The position numbers and the translations under genes are program-made. From Bretschneidera sinensis (Eukaryota; Streptophyta; Magnoliopsida; Brassicales; Akaniaceae): DNA of 64,000 nucleotides. The DNA is taken from NCBI GenBank assembly GCA_023935145.1, contig CM043700.1, positions 106,146,400-106,210,399 on the forward strand, in the 5' to 3' direction. The notes below the pieces were generated by a model. The model searched no databases and was not told where the DNA came from. It was given only the letters and a program-made list of their open reading frames with translations. This document shows, piece by piece, positions 43,831-55,632 of this stretch (the stretch's first letter is position 1; every line of letters starts with the position of its first letter).

Positions 43831-44741
43831 GATGATTCACATCCCAAGGATCTTCTGTCCATGACTAAGATCCTTCATCTTAAACTTCTCACTGAGTTGA
43901 GCCTTCAATTTTTTTTTATCCTCTCCATGCTGCTCCCAACCAGCAACATATCATCAACATAGATGAGGATGACCACCACTTCCTCCACCTTGTGCCCCTT
44001 ATAATACAAGTATGAATCATAGTAGCCCCTCATGAAACCCAGACTGGTTATAAAGGAATCAAACTTCTTATTCCATTGCCGAGGTGATTACTTCAAGCCA
44101 TAAAGAGATTTCTTCAATTGGCACACTAAATCTCCCTACTTTCTTTCCTCATAACCTTTGGGTTGCCTCATGTAGATGGTCTCATCAAGCTCTCCATGTA
44201 AGAATGCTGTCTTCACATCTATTTGCTTGATTTCCCAATTGAATTGGACCACCAATGCTAACACTATCCTTATTGTCTTGTATTTCACAACCGGTGAGAA
44301 GATTTTGGTGAAATCTATGCCTTCTCTTTATGTGAACCCCTTCGCCACCAGCCTAGCTTTATACAGGACTTCATCCCTTGGAGTGTTCTTTTCTTTGATC
44401 TTGTAGATCCATCTACAATCCACAACTCTATGTTTTTCTGGTTTGGGCACCAATTCCCAAGAGTAGTTCTTCCTCAAAGAATCCATTTCTTCTTCCATAG
44501 CTAGCTGCTACTTTGATGACTCCTTATATTCCGTGGCATCCATGTAAGATTCTGGTTCAACCTCTCCTTCTGTCCAAGGAGTTGCTACATGAGCATCTGC
44601 AAACCCATATCTCAAAGGTGGTCTAACCACCCTCATTTCCCAGTCCCTTTGTGAGCTAGTAGTCATTCAGACTTGCTGCATCATCCTCTTCAAGTTTAGC
44701 CTCCTCTTGAGTGTCCTGAGCTTGGCCTTCTTCAATGGGCT
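43831..44741 (-). pseudogene. Element F RT core, heavily decayed
   Basis: Pieces in several frames match copia RT: MDLQDQRKEHSKG (normally KARLVAKG follows), FTTGEKI region in the opposite strand shadow, EDSILTWRA (D-A-FLHG region) and HPHLC, stop, YVAGWEQ near 43950, corresponding to the YVDDMLLVGS box. At least ten stops or shifts occur, so no product is possible. Confidence 0.7.
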
Positions 44742-44978
44742 CTACCTGGCCTGAACCTCTTGCCTTCTTTGCTCTACCTGAACTGAATTCTTCTTGATGC
44801 TATGCTGCACAAATTCCGGACTGGTTTGCTCACTATCTCCTGCAGGGTTAGTTTTCTCTAAGTAGGGAAATAACAACTCATTAAAAATAGCATCCCTACT
44901 TATTATGAATTTCATTCCTTTGGATTCTAAGGACCACAATCTATACCTCTTAACCCCATCACCATACCCTAGAAACAC
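44742..44978 (-). pseudogene. Element F integrase C-terminal region
   Basis: MFLGYGDGVKRYRLWSLES and KFIISRDAIFNE match the segment after copia integrase (FLGY..GVKGYRLW....K..I.SRDV.F.E), followed by a low-complexity acidic linker. It is one frame away from the integrase core at 45015. Confidence 0.85.
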
Positions 44979-45014
44979 ACATTTTCTAGACCTTGGGTTA
45001 AGTTTATCATCCTT

Positions 45015-46001
45015 TTAATGTGCATATGCAGCACACCCAAAAGTCCTAAGGTTGCTCAACTCAGGGGGTTTCCCACTCCATATTTCCTTGGGAGTCTTGA
45101 GCTCTAAAGCTCTAGAGGGTGATTTATTTACCAAGTATGCAGCAGTAGACACAGCTTCCCCCCAAAAATATTTTGGTAATTCAGATCCTATTAACATGTA
45201 CCTAACCTTTTCCACAAGACTATTCATCCTCTCAGTAACTCCATTTTGTTGAAGTGTTTTTACAACCGTTCTATGCCATAGAATGCCATTTAACTCACAG
45301 AATTTATCAAAATCCTTATTACAAAATTCTAAGCTATTATCGATTTGTAAAGCCTTAACTACCCTACCCATATAAGTTTTCAGTAACTTTTTCCACACCA
45401 CAAATTTATTCAAAGTATTTGATTTATTTTTAAGTAAATAAACCCAAACCTTTCTTGAATAATCATCAATTAAAGATAGAAAGTAAAAGTTACCTCCCTG
45501 TGTTGGTGTTCTTGCTGGTCCCCAAAGGTCTGAATGAATGTAGTCAAGAATGCCCTTAGACTTGTGCACTCCGGTGTTGAAGCTGACCCGGTGTTGCTTC
45601 CCAAGAACGCAACACTCGTAGAAATCCAATTTCTCTACTTTGTCATCACAAGGTAGACCATCCTTACTGAGGACTTGCAAGCCATTTTTGTTCATATATC
45701 CCAAGTGAGTATGCCAAAAGGCTGCCCTATCTATCTCGACCATCAAACTTACTACTTGATCCTTGATTTTTGTCTTTTCGATCATCTCATAGAGTCCATC
45801 TTTTATTGTTGTTTTGATCACTACCAAAGATCCCTTGGTCACATTGATCTTTCCTCCATTTGCCTTGTATGTATACCCCATGGAATCCAACTGCCCCAAT
45901 GAGATCAAATTCCTTCTCAAATCCGGGAGATACATTACATTTCGCAGCAGCCTTGTGACTCCATCAAACATCCTCAACTGGATGTCTTTTATTCCCCTCA
46001 C
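45015..46001 (-). pseudogene. Element F integrase core
   Basis: A 328-codon frame. The pre-integrase HHCC region is FWHTHLGYMNKNGLQVLSK, then LDFYECCVLGKQHRVSF. The catalytic core shows DYIHSDLWGPARTPT (Asp), ALQIDNSLEFC (Asp; the usual Gly after Asn is Ser) and QQNGVTERMN (Glu). It continues WGEAVSTAAYLVNKSPS and TFGCAAYAH. All three catalytic acids are present, making this the best-preserved copia domain here, though its joins to protease and RT are broken. Confidence 0.9.
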
Positions 46002-47082
46002 TTAGCAAGAATTGTCATTCCCCAAGAAAACCCTTCCATCATTGATTTCCTTGAAATGCTAGAACCATTCCTTGTAAGGGCACATGTGATAAGTGCACCC
46101 AGAATCCAGGATCCATTTCTCACTGCCTTGCCTCCTGCACACATTTGAGCACACAACAAAAACATCATCTTGTTGTTCTCCTTTAGCAACCGAAACCTCT
46201 CCATTATTTGTATGGCTTCTCCCTCTCTCATCCCATAACCTCTTCTTGCAATCTTTTTTGAAGTGACCCTCCTTGTTGCAGTAGAAGCACCTCTTTCCTC
46301 TAAATCTTGGTTTGGAATGTGCTCTCCTATGGCTTTGCCCTCTACCTTTTGATTTCTCCCGGTAGTTGCTATGGTTGCTACTGCCATTCCGAGTTGCTGG
46401 CCTCCCTCTAATGATCAGCCCTTCTCCACTTGATACTTCCCTCATCTTGGCTTTGAAATCATGAGCTCTTATAGCATTGATCACAATTTCCTTAGTTAGT
46501 GTATCTCTTCTATATTCAATAGCATTAATTAAACTCTCAAAGCAATCAGGAAGAGAATTTAACAAAATAACAGCCAATTGTTCATCTGGGAACTTTGTAC
46601 TACAACTAGGCAAAACTTGAACTAGTTTGTTAAACACATCAAGATTATCTTGCAACTCTTTATTAGGATCCATTTTAAAAGTAAAGATTCTTTTAAAAAG
46701 ATAAATCTTATTAAGGAGAGTTTTGGTAAGAAACAACTCATCTAGTTTCTTCCATATGACAGCAGGATTTTCTGAGTCTCCGCATTACCTTGTGACATTA
46801 TCCGACATGTGCAAGAAAATGGTGCTGTGTGCCATCTTCTTCATCTCAATCCGTTGGTCCTCCATGATACTTGCTAGAAAAACAGCATTTTCTCCAATAG
46901 CCAAGTCCACCTTCTGTTGCATAAGAACGACCTTGATCTTCCGTTTCCACATAGGAAAAATCTCCCTTTCCATCAAACTTCTCAACAACGAAATTTGAAC
47001 CCATCTTGCGGAGATGATCCCAGATTTGTGCAGAACCCACAAATGCTTTCCAACTTCTTTTAAACCTCAAGAACACAATCAA
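46002..47082 (-). pseudogene. gag: Element F gag and protease start, frameshifted
   Basis: The likely N-terminus is MGSNFVVEKFDGKGDFS at about 47000; a shift near 46955 moves the frame to MWKRKIKVVLMQQKVDLA-type copia gag. From 46736 the frame gives LLNKIYLFKRIFTFKMDPNK and LPSCSTKFPDEQLAVILLNS, then an intact CCHC knuckle, CFYCNKEGHFKKDC. It ends with the protease motif WILDSGCTYHMCP at about 46085-46125. The active-site DSG is intact. A further shift separates it from integrase at about 46000. Confidence 0.87.
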
Positions 47083-47240
47083 AGATTGATCTCAACACCG
47101 TTCTTGAATCACCCTCAAGAACACGATCTGATCTGATCTTGATCTTTACTTCGTTCTTGAATCACCCAAGAAGTTTGTTCTTTAATTCTTGGAGTCTTGC
47201 TCCGATACCTTCTGTTCTTGCTCCGATACCCAGTTGTGCA

Positions 47241-47253
47241 AGCTTTGATACCA
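47241..47253 (-). other. Primer-binding site of F (initiator tRNA-Met type)
   Basis: Minus strand TGGTATCAAAGCT, one change from the initiator tRNA-Met complement, one base inside the LTR. Confidence 0.78.
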
Positions 47254-47254
47254 C

Positions 47255-48140
47255 TATTGGGAAACCACCCTCAAGATGCCCAGGAAATGATCTTCCAAAC
47301 ACCCAAGTCTAGAGTGACTTGTATAAAGAAAAGAGACAGCAACCAATCAAAGCAAGAAAGAAAAGAACACAAGAAATTTGATGACGAGGTTCGGCAATAT
47401 GCCTACATCCCTGTGAACTCCTCGGAGCTCTCTGCACTATCTTATCAATGGAGTTCTTTACAATCAGTAACACCCTTCCAAGAACCCACGGGTTCTTGAA
47501 GAACAAAAGAAGAAGAAGTACAAGAAAGCGATAAGAACTAACCCTGGAATTTTCCCAAGAAAATTCCCCTTACAGGCCCTTAAATCCTCTTTCTATTCTA
47601 CTCTCTCTTTCTAAACAACAAGCTCTTACAATGAGTCTCTCTTGTTTTATGTCTTTACACTCTTACAATTGATCTCACTTTCAATCACAAGTTTTTCACA
47701 AATTATGTCTCTTTCAAGCTAGGTGACCCTTTATATAGTGCACCAACTTCTTAACCACTCTTGAGAGTCAATCTCCACCCTTATATCTTGAGGACTAATC
47801 AACCATAGCCCTCAATTAATTCTAAGTGATCCTATGCATTTTGATCATGCCTCACGCATCATTTAAAATGCTGAAACAAAAGCATCAGGTGTGCCTCATG
47901 CTGAGGCTTGGATCAGGGCATGCTGAGCCTTGGATCAGGCTAGGCCGTGGCGCGGACTAGGGCACCCTCTTCATCCTTTCTAGGCATTGTGGAGTGGGGG
48001 AGGCTGAGCCGTGGTGCACACCTCCTCCAGGACTCCTCCTTTGCTGGGCATGGCACCTTAGAATGAGTTGGGCCGCGGCGCACACTGGTGTGCACTTGAT
48101 GCTGATCTTTTCTTGTTTAAACCTTAGACAAACACCAACA
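47255..48140 (-). repeat. Element F 5' LTR
   Basis: Pairs with 42021-42906; its inner end reads TATTGGG in place of TGTTGGG. A minus-strand TATA-like box lies at 47730-47737. Confidence 0.92.
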
Positions 48141-48145
48141 TTTAT

Positions 48146-48989
48146 GTATATAGATACCTTAGGAAATGTAATGACATAATTTGATTGATTGCACAGAGAG
48201 AATCATGTGTTACCTAGGATGTGGATATATATGGCAAGTTACTTTAAATTGGAAGTGAAAAAATAAGGTAGCATATGATGTTAGTAATATTTGACTCATA
48301 TTGAATTCATGAACATGAGATGACATGGGGATTGAATCAGGTAATGTATGTATTAACCATTATCTAATTTTTTGGGGGACTTTGAATTTGTTATAGTATT
48401 TAATTGATTTTGCTTTTTTATAGGGTGAGAACCTATTTCAACAATACAAGTTGGCTAGAAAATGCTCTAAAGAGTGAACTATAAAGAAACAAATTAAAAT
48501 TAAGAGATGTGTACTTTGATTATTGATTTTATACTTTCGTCAAAATTCAAGCCATCTCTATAAGCAACATAGTTCTCTCTTTATCACTAGAAGAAGATCA
48601 AAGAAAATAATCAACCTATTATACGTTTACTATTTGTTTCCCTTTATATTCTTTCTAAATGGTTTATGTTTTTTTACAAAAATAAAAAAATGTTACTCCC
48701 ATTTAAAATATTGGTATTGATTTTCGAAATTTGATTAGATCAGGAAGGAAGGTCGTTTGGACCATCCATTTTTCAAGCATCAAAGCTAAAGGTTTTGTTT
48801 TAGGGAATGGATGAGAAAAAGTACCAAAGGAAGCTTGCCAAGGACTAGACACTTATACAAAGTATTATAACCCTTAATCTTACTTCAATTACTCTCAGAT
48901 TATAAAAAAATTTCTTAGGTAACATGATATGCAAAAGTCATGCTAAATCATGTTTTCTAACCATTTTAGGTCTCTAATTCTAATACCAG
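48146..48989. other. AT-rich spacer, nothing recognised
   Basis: Continuation of the target of element F. Only short frames without family resemblance. Confidence 0.45.
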
Positions 48990-50114
48990 TCTTAATTTCT
49001 CATTGGAGTGTAACAAGCCTCATTTAAAATCAATAATGAATTTTTGTGTGACACCATTTGAGATTGAAAGTAAACACTTTGGGATTTCTAGGAAGTATAA
49101 GCATGCCCTCTAACTCATTCGGATGAGTGAGAACGGCCCATTTGAAATTAAAGTCCAGAATCTGAAAATTTTCGTAATCAAATCGGGAATTCAGATTTGC
49201 AAATTACCTCATTGGAGATTGCTCTATCTCCAAGTCGACCAAACCTGGATATTAACTCTAATATAACCTTTTCTAACCTAAAATAATCTCCTTATAACAC
49301 TCTTGAAAGGATCTTTCGTTGAGCATATATTGAATTTTCGTATTTTGAGAGAATTAGTGAGAAAAAGTGCTAAAAACTTAAGTTTTAGTGACATAAATAT
49401 CATAAACTTGAGCAAAACCCTAATACAATCTCCCTAGAATCCGAATTTTTTAGTCCAAAGAAGAAGAACACTCTAAAATAGCTATTTTCTAATTATAGCA
49501 ACATCGAACAAAGTGAAGATTTGCACCAGAATCATGAATCACTCAAAAACAAACGTCTTCTTGAAAAAAACAAGGAGACTGCCACATCCCCCATTCGAAA
49601 AAGGAGAAGGGTTTCGTGATTCTTATCATATGTGCTAGATTTCTTAAGAAGATTCCTACAAGTTTCTTTGATCTTTGCAAGAATCTAAGTGTGCTTCAAA
49701 GGTAGAATTCAATCTCTATTCTTTCAAAGTTTTTATCTTTTATTGTTCTTCACATAGTTCATGTTCTTGATCTAATTCTATGTTTAATTGAGTGTTTTTA
49801 TGTGATTTAATGCTTGAGGATTGTTAATATGTTAGATAGCATATAATTTGCATGTTGAAAAAAATTTAAAACTCGTTAAAAAAATCCTAAGAATAAAAAA
49901 TCCCAAAACTAGTCAAAATTGGAGACCTTTTTGATCTGAGAGCCACGTTCATGGCAGAAATAGGCATGGTACCATTCTAACCGCACCAAGTTGCACCACT
50001 TTAAATTGGCACCCTAACCCAGAATTTTCCAGAACTTCGTTTCTACTTTTCTTCTGCTTCTGATGTTTCATTCATATGCTTAAATGATTCCAAACTTTTT
50101 TGTATGATTCATAT
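48990..50114 (+). repeat. Diverged LTR-like repeat, copy 1 start
   Basis: Collinear but diverged relative of about 60815-61890. Shared landmarks: CCTCATTTAAAATC at 49018 and TCTCATTTAAAATC at 60819; ACTCATTCGGATGAGTGAGA and ACTCGTCTGGATGATTTAGA; ACGTCTTCTTGAA and ATGTCTTCTTGAA; and a CCACTTT-containing motif. Copy 1 is interrupted by element D at 50114, resumes at 56946-57269, is interrupted by solo LTR E, and continues after 58613. Confidence 0.6.
50110..50114. repeat. Target-site duplication of element D, left copy
   Basis: catat here and at 56946-56950. Confidence 0.93.
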
Positions 50115-51446
50115 TGTTGCGCGCGATTATCTACCTAAATAGATAAGCAAATAATCGTACTAGTTTTACTTGCAAGTGCACAAGGTCAACAATGTAGTAT
50201 AGTGTGCGAAAGCAAGGTCATCTCCACAGGGATTGGTAAAGTTCGGTTTTAGAATTAGTTTCTTTAAGTAAAAAGAAATAAAATAACTGTTGTGTGTGAT
50301 TTGATAATAATAAAGACATAGGGCTGTGATATCCACCACTAGTCATACTTTCCCAATTGTATAATGTATCGATGCACTAGCCTTATCATGTATACCTAAT
50401 GGTCACCAACCTATGGGCATGGTATCTACTCCTTAAGCTATTGATTTCCCTAAGCAACGAGTTAGGCATGGTATCTACTCTAACTCTTTTCTTCCTTAAG
50501 GGATTCAGCATGGTATCTACTTGAGTTGTTCCTTAAGAAAGCATACGTACTATGGAAATCGACAACCACATGAGACCTAGGGCATGGTATCTACTCCCGG
50601 TTTTCCATGTTGATTAATCCAAGAATCTGGTGGGGATATCTTTTGTTACTAATGTTATACCCAAGACTCGGTCATCCAAATTGATCTAACTAACCAATCC
50701 ATACCACATGCATACGTTGGCCATACACATACATATGAGGAATTTAAATAACCACAGGCATTAATCAAGTTAAGCAACATAATAAAGGCTATTGGCAAAG
50801 ATTTATTAATGAATAAATATATGAGAAAGCATAACTAGGGCTTCAATCGAGCCCTATAAGAAAGTTAGTTACACATGCTGTCTAAAAACATCATATATAA
50901 ACTAAATATAAAGAGAAGAATAAACCTGAGAGAAGAGGCGTCAATTCTCTCCCAAAGCTTATAACTCCAAATAAAAGCTAAGAGAAGTGTTCTCTAAGTT
51001 GTCATCTGTTGTGTGTGCTTTACAGGTGTATTTATAGGGCTTGAGTAGTCCTACAAGGTGCAGGAAACCCTAAACTTCCTAAACCGTACAAACTCTCTTA
51101 TTTCCAAAATAGGGTTCTACAGTTTACTGTTCACGCCCATACATGTGCGCTCGATTGCATGCGTCTTGCGCTCGATCGCAGTGTGCGCTCGATCCTTCTT
51201 GTGTGCGCACGATCGCACTGTTGCGCTCGATCGCATTGCATGGTGTGATCGATCGCATTTTGTCCAGAGGCTGCTCCAGGAATTCCAAGTTTCTTCCTTT
51301 AAGTGCCAAAAATGCTTATTTTCTTCCAAGACCCTATAAACACATGTAAAACACAAAAATGAAGTAAAATAGACTAAAATAACATAACTAAGGACCTAAT
51401 AAATGTAAATAAGGGGGCTTAAATATGAATATTTAAGCACCTATCA
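50115..51446 (-). repeat. Element D 3' LTR
   Basis: Plus-strand TGTTGCGCGCGATTATC...AAGCACCTATCA, that is TGATAGGTGCTT...GCAACA on the minus strand. Motif array at 51145-51260, TATA-like box (minus) at 51029-51036, four AGTAGATACCATGCC-type copies between about 50415 and 50600. Confidence 0.92.
51145..51260 (-). promoter_or_regulatory. GATCGAGCGCAC array in U3 of D (left LTR)
   Basis: Seven units in minus orientation around TGCGATCGAGCGCAA, GTGCGATCGTGCGCAC and TGCGATCGATCACACC. The right LTR has the corresponding array at 56661-56755 with one unit fewer. Confidence 0.55.
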
Positions 51447-51459
51447 CACCCCCAAACTT
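51447..51459 (-). other. Polypurine tract of D
   Basis: Minus strand AAGTTTGGGGGTG directly before the LTR. Confidence 0.75.
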
Positions 51460-52721
51460 ACATATTGCTAGTCCCTTAGCAATACTAAACAAAACTAAAA
51501 AAAAATAACAACACACAGATAGATCCAATGTTCATAGTGTCAAAAAAAAGTTTAAGTCTTAACACAAAACTATGATGTGCATTTATGAGCAAGCTTAACA
51601 GATACAAACATATTTTTGCAATGAATAAGAGTTTTGAACGCAAATCACTTTCATGAGGCAATTTAAGACATCACAAGTTTTACTTTGGTGTGTGGTGAAC
51701 TAGCACATAAAAGATTAGGTTTCCAAATAATTCTAATGTGTATGTTTCGATGACTCAAAATTCACCAAATTTCCTATTTAGAATCAACAAAGATGGCATA
51801 AGTCTTCTTTTCTTTTGTTTATGAGATTTTTGCCAAGTTAGTTCCCTTAAGCTTTCTATTTGACTTATGTAACGAGCGTTTAGCCAATGACTCCCAAACC
51901 AGATGGTTTTAGGGTATTAGGTGTAAAGACACCCCTGAGGACTTACTAACTCGAGCCAAAAAGGCTACGAAACTAACTGGTCTCAATGCTCTTATCAGAA
52001 TTTCCACCTTATGACGTGACACTCACTGCTTACTGAGGCAAGAGGGCCAGTTACTCAGTGGAATGTTTGTTTTATTGATTATTAGGAGCATTTTTCTTTT
52101 TGAGTAATAACGAACTTTTTTCTATTTTCTTATGCCAAAGCGTTAATCTAATAGGTCATCTGGTTCACAGTCAAGCAAAAGAAACATACCAATCAAAATT
52201 ATATGTCATACCCCACACAATTATGTGCTAATGTGCTTGTGATCATTTAAGTCAAACTCGTGAATCCTTAAATGCCTAAAAGGAGGTGATCTATGTTCAA
52301 AACTTAATTATTGCCCTATATGTTCAAGGTGTTAAGCTCACTTATGAAGTCAAATCATATTCTTTGTTTAGATCACAAAAAAAAAATTAGAACAGTATGA
52401 ACATGTATTTTTCTATGAAAACAACAACACAACAAAATAACAACAAAATTGGACATAGTGAGTATGTGAATGTGTCCCCATACCCCTAAACTTAAATTGC
52501 ACATTGTCCCCAATGTGTGAATAACATGGAATGAGCTGACCTGGGAGATGGAGAACTGATGGCTGGCATAGTTCGTAGCACGCCCCCAAACTTAAATTGG
52601 ATGCACTCACATTGTCCTTGAAAAAGAAAGAAAAACAAACATAAAAGGGAAAACAAGTAATAATAAACAAAAATGAAAAAGTAAACATTACAATAAGGAA
52701 AAAAATACGAAAAAAGAATAT
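51460..52721 (-). other. Noncoding 3' region of element D
   Basis: Collinear with the tails of A-C; extra polypurine-like copies at about 52481 and 52582 (minus). No coding frame is conserved. Confidence 0.5.
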
Positions 52722-52770
52722 GCTTTGGGGTGCCTCCCATGAGCGCTAAGTTTAACGTCTTCAGCCAGAC
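52722..52770 (-). other. 49-bp conserved block (D)
   Basis: Identical in length to the other three copies; carries the GGGAGGCACCCC form. Confidence 0.6.
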
Positions 52771-52787
52771 GTGGTATCCTCTCAACT

Positions 52788-54109
52788 TTAATCTTTTGGT
52801 AGGGAGTACTTAAAGCCCACTTCATGTAGCTCAAATGCTCTTGATGGTGCCACACATTCATCATGACTCAATCTATTCAGCTCATTCAAATGGGATTTCT
52901 TCTTATCACCTGGTCTTAGATGCATAGGATAGACTTCAGGGAGGTGCACAACTTTAAAGATGCCATCAGGGACAGTTTCTGATGCAGGCTCAATATCCGA
53001 TCTTTTGAAGTTATGGGTGAGGGCGACCTCCAATGGATCAGTGTGATGGACCTGAAAAACTTGCTTGATAGCACTTTGCATCATACATTCATTAAAACAT
53101 TCATCATCATTATCATCTTGAAGTAAAAAACTTGCTTGATAGCACTTTGCATCATACATTCATTAAAACATTCATCATCATTATCATCTTGAGGTAATTT
53201 CATTGCATCAAATATCTTAAATTCTATTGTCTCTCCATTTACCATCATACTTACAATACTCTTTTTTACATTAATTATTGTATCAGCAGTTCTCATAAAG
53301 GGTCTTCCTAAGATAATGTGCAGAGGTAATGGCATAGAGCATTCTTCCATATCTAATACAATGAAGTCAGCAGGCAAAATAAACTCACCTACCTTGACCA
53401 GGACATCTTCAAATATACCTCTAGGTCTTTTGATGCTTCTATCCGCCAATTGCAAAGTGATGGAGGTTGGTTGAAGCTCCCCTAAACCTAGCTTTTCAAC
53501 TACTGTGTATGGTAGCAAATTGACACTTGCTCCTAAATCTAGTAATGCTAGCTCAAACAACTGATCACCTATCCTACAGGGAATAGTAAAACTACCCAGA
53601 TCTTTTAGTTTTGGTGGTAGTTTTCTTAATAATACCGCACTTACCTCTTCAGTTAGAGCCATTGTTTCATGTTCCTGAAATTTTCTTTTATTAGTGCAAC
53701 AATCTTTTAAAAATTTAGCATAAGCAGGTATTTGTTTAATTGTATCTAATAAGGGAATTTTAATTTTTACTTTTCTCAAAGTTTCAAAAATATCAAACAA
53801 TTTATCTTTCTTTGGTGTTACTAACCTTTGAGGGAAGGGCGGTGCATTCCACTTCTCTATTTCACTTACCTTGGATGTGGATGGCTTAGCTGGAGATGCT
53901 TGAGCTGGCTCATTAACTCTTATGATCTTACCATTTCGGAGAGTTTTAACGGCTTTCAGCTGCTGATGTCTTCTTGGATTTGGTAATGTTTGTGCAGAGA
54001 GTTCACCTTGCTTTCTTTCATTTAGCTCCTTAACCATTTGCCCCATTTGTACCTCTAACCTTTGAATTGCTTGCTCATGTGTTGCAGTGGTTTGTCTTTG
54101 CTGAGTCAT
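52788..54109 (-). CDS. pro: Element D gag C-terminus and Athila-type protease, split by a 71-bp duplication
   Basis: A 342-codon open frame (54109-53081), the best-preserved member of this family here. It starts with a Q/R/E-rich coiled-coil-like segment (QAIQRLEVQMGQMVKEL), continues KLFDIFETLRKVKIKIPLLD and CRIGDQLFELA, and has the active site LLDLGASVNLLPY (residues 189-201). LHIILGRPFMRTADTIINVK follows. A 71-bp tandem duplication (53055-53196) shifts the frame near the C-terminus, so the last segment (HHTDPLEVAL ... FKYSLPKD) lies in a second frame ending at 52788. Met 1 of this ORF is internal to gag-pol, not a true start. A protease-active fragment is conceivable but unproven. Confidence 0.8.
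53055..53196. repeat. 71-bp tandem duplication inside the D coding region
   Basis: CTTGCTTGATAGCACTTTGC occurs at 53060 and 53131. The unit length is not a multiple of three, so it breaks the protease frame. B and the parent family have one copy. Confidence 0.92.
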
Positions 54110-54181
54110 AAACTGATCTTATGATGCTATCAATTGCCTCATCATACTCTCTAAGTCACTTTTCTTTGACTCTTGAACTGG

Positions 54182-55356
54182 TTAGGCTACTTGGTGGAAG
54201 TTCCTTTGTTGTCCTTGAAGGTTCAAGGCATTTTGGTTGTTACTCCATGATAGGTTGGGGTGGTTTTGCCATCCAGGGTTGTACGTATTTACATATGCAC
54301 TATTTGGTCCCACATAGTTTGCTTGCTCGGGATCTGTAGATGAGTACAAATGACAAGTCTCAGTAGTGTGATCAAATTGAGAATATAAAGCGCATACCTG
54401 GCTTTGTGTAGCTTGTGGTCGAGGAGAGATGTTTTGAGTAGACATGGCTTTTACAATCATATCTAGCCTCATATCTAGCTTCCTCTCCAAAGCAGCTATT
54501 TGGGCAGAGGGTCCACCATTTAGAGTAACCTCATATATACCTTTGCTCTTGACTCCTTGTCTACCTCTAGAGGAGAATTGTTGGGTATGCTCACTCAATG
54601 CCTCAAACAGCTCCATGGTTTCTTCACTGCTCTTCTCCATCAGCACACCTCCACAACCAGAATCAGCAATACCTTTATTCATGTCATTTAGACCTTCATA
54701 AAAGGCTAGTACTAGCTCATCTTGAGGTAGGTTGTGGTGTGGGCATTTGAGTAGTAGCTCGTTGAAGTGTCACCATACCTCAAAGAACAGATATTCATCC
54801 CTTTGTTGGAAGGATTGGATCTCTTTCCTCATTTGCCTCGTCTTTTGGGCTGGGAAGAACTTCCTTAGGAATTTGCCAGCCAACTCTTCCTAAGTGTGAA
54901 TTGAAACTGCAGGCAAAGAATTGTACCATAGCTTAGCATTATCTTTTAAGGAAAAGGGAAACAGAATTAACCTTATTCCTACTTGGTCTAGGCCTTAGAT
55001 ATGTTGGAACTTGCAAAGATCGAAGAATTCCCGGAGGTCTAAGTGTGAATCTTCGTTGGGTGTACCCCGAAAGTGAGTTAAAGCATTGAATATCTGCGGG
55101 ATATGTAATAGTTACCCTCTGCTTCAGGTTGATATGCAATGCATGAAGGATGGTTGAGGTTCTGTGGGATGAAGGACTGCTTCATTGGTACTCGTGCAGG
55201 TGGTTGCTGGTTTTCGAGTTGTTTCGCCATTGGTGCTTCATTCTCGAATCCTTCTTTGTTTTCCTCAAAGTTGTTCCTAAGCCTTTATCGGATGGTCCGC
55301 TCAAGCTCGGGATCGAAGAGAAAAAATGTTGGATATCGGGATCGAAGTCCGTGCAT
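54182..55356 (-). pseudogene. gag: Element D gag, broken
   Basis: The start is the ATG at 55356 (MHGLRSRYPTFFLFDPELER), the same as in B. It reads on to SFIPQNLNHPSCIAYQPEAE, then frameshifts and stops through the capsid region (55070-54690). It recovers in a 166-codon frame (54682-54182): EKSSEETMELFEALSEHTQQ, then the zinc knuckle CALYSQFDHTTETC, in which the second Cys is Tyr. It ends YNPGWQNHPNLSW. Confidence 0.82.
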
Positions 55357-55422
55357 AAATCAGGTCAAACCAACTTCAGTGCAGCAGTTCAACTCTGCTT
55401 CTCGGGTAACTCTCTGTCCTAT

Positions 55423-55460
55423 TTGCGCTCGATCACACAGAAGGTTACGATCGATCGCAA
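55423..55460 (-). promoter_or_regulatory. CpG motif pair in the 5' leader of D
   Basis: Minus strand TTGCGATCGATCGTAACC and TGTGATCGAGCGCAAA, at the position equivalent to 13622-13658 in B. Confidence 0.5.
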
Positions 55461-55608
55461 GTATTACAGAACCACTGATTAGGGTTTGATGTACCTGAAA
55501 CAAAAGAGAAATCGATTAGGGTTTGATGAAAAGTAAAAATAAAGATGGTAAATAAAATAATGATGATTAAACTAAACAAAAGTAATCCTAAAATGAAATT
55601 TAGCGCAA

Positions 55609-55626
55609 TCCCCAGCAACAGCACCA
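55609..55626 (-). other. Primer-binding site of D
   Basis: Minus strand TGGTGCTGTTGCTGGGGA, a tRNA-Asp complement with three C-to-T type changes. Confidence 0.72.
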
Positions 55627-55632
55627 AAAACT

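Larger units (their letters stand above)
42021..48140 (-). mobile_element. Element F: Ty1/copia retrotransposon (Tnt1/Tork-like)
   Basis: A 6.1-kb minus-strand element with two 886-bp LTRs, perfect TSD tttat, an initiator tRNA-Met-type primer site, and gag, protease, integrase, RT and RNase H in copia order. All domains are present, but gag, RT and several joints are frameshifted. About 20 differences are visible in the first 280 aligned LTR bases, mostly transitions, so it is old but has not lost large segments. Confidence 0.93.
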
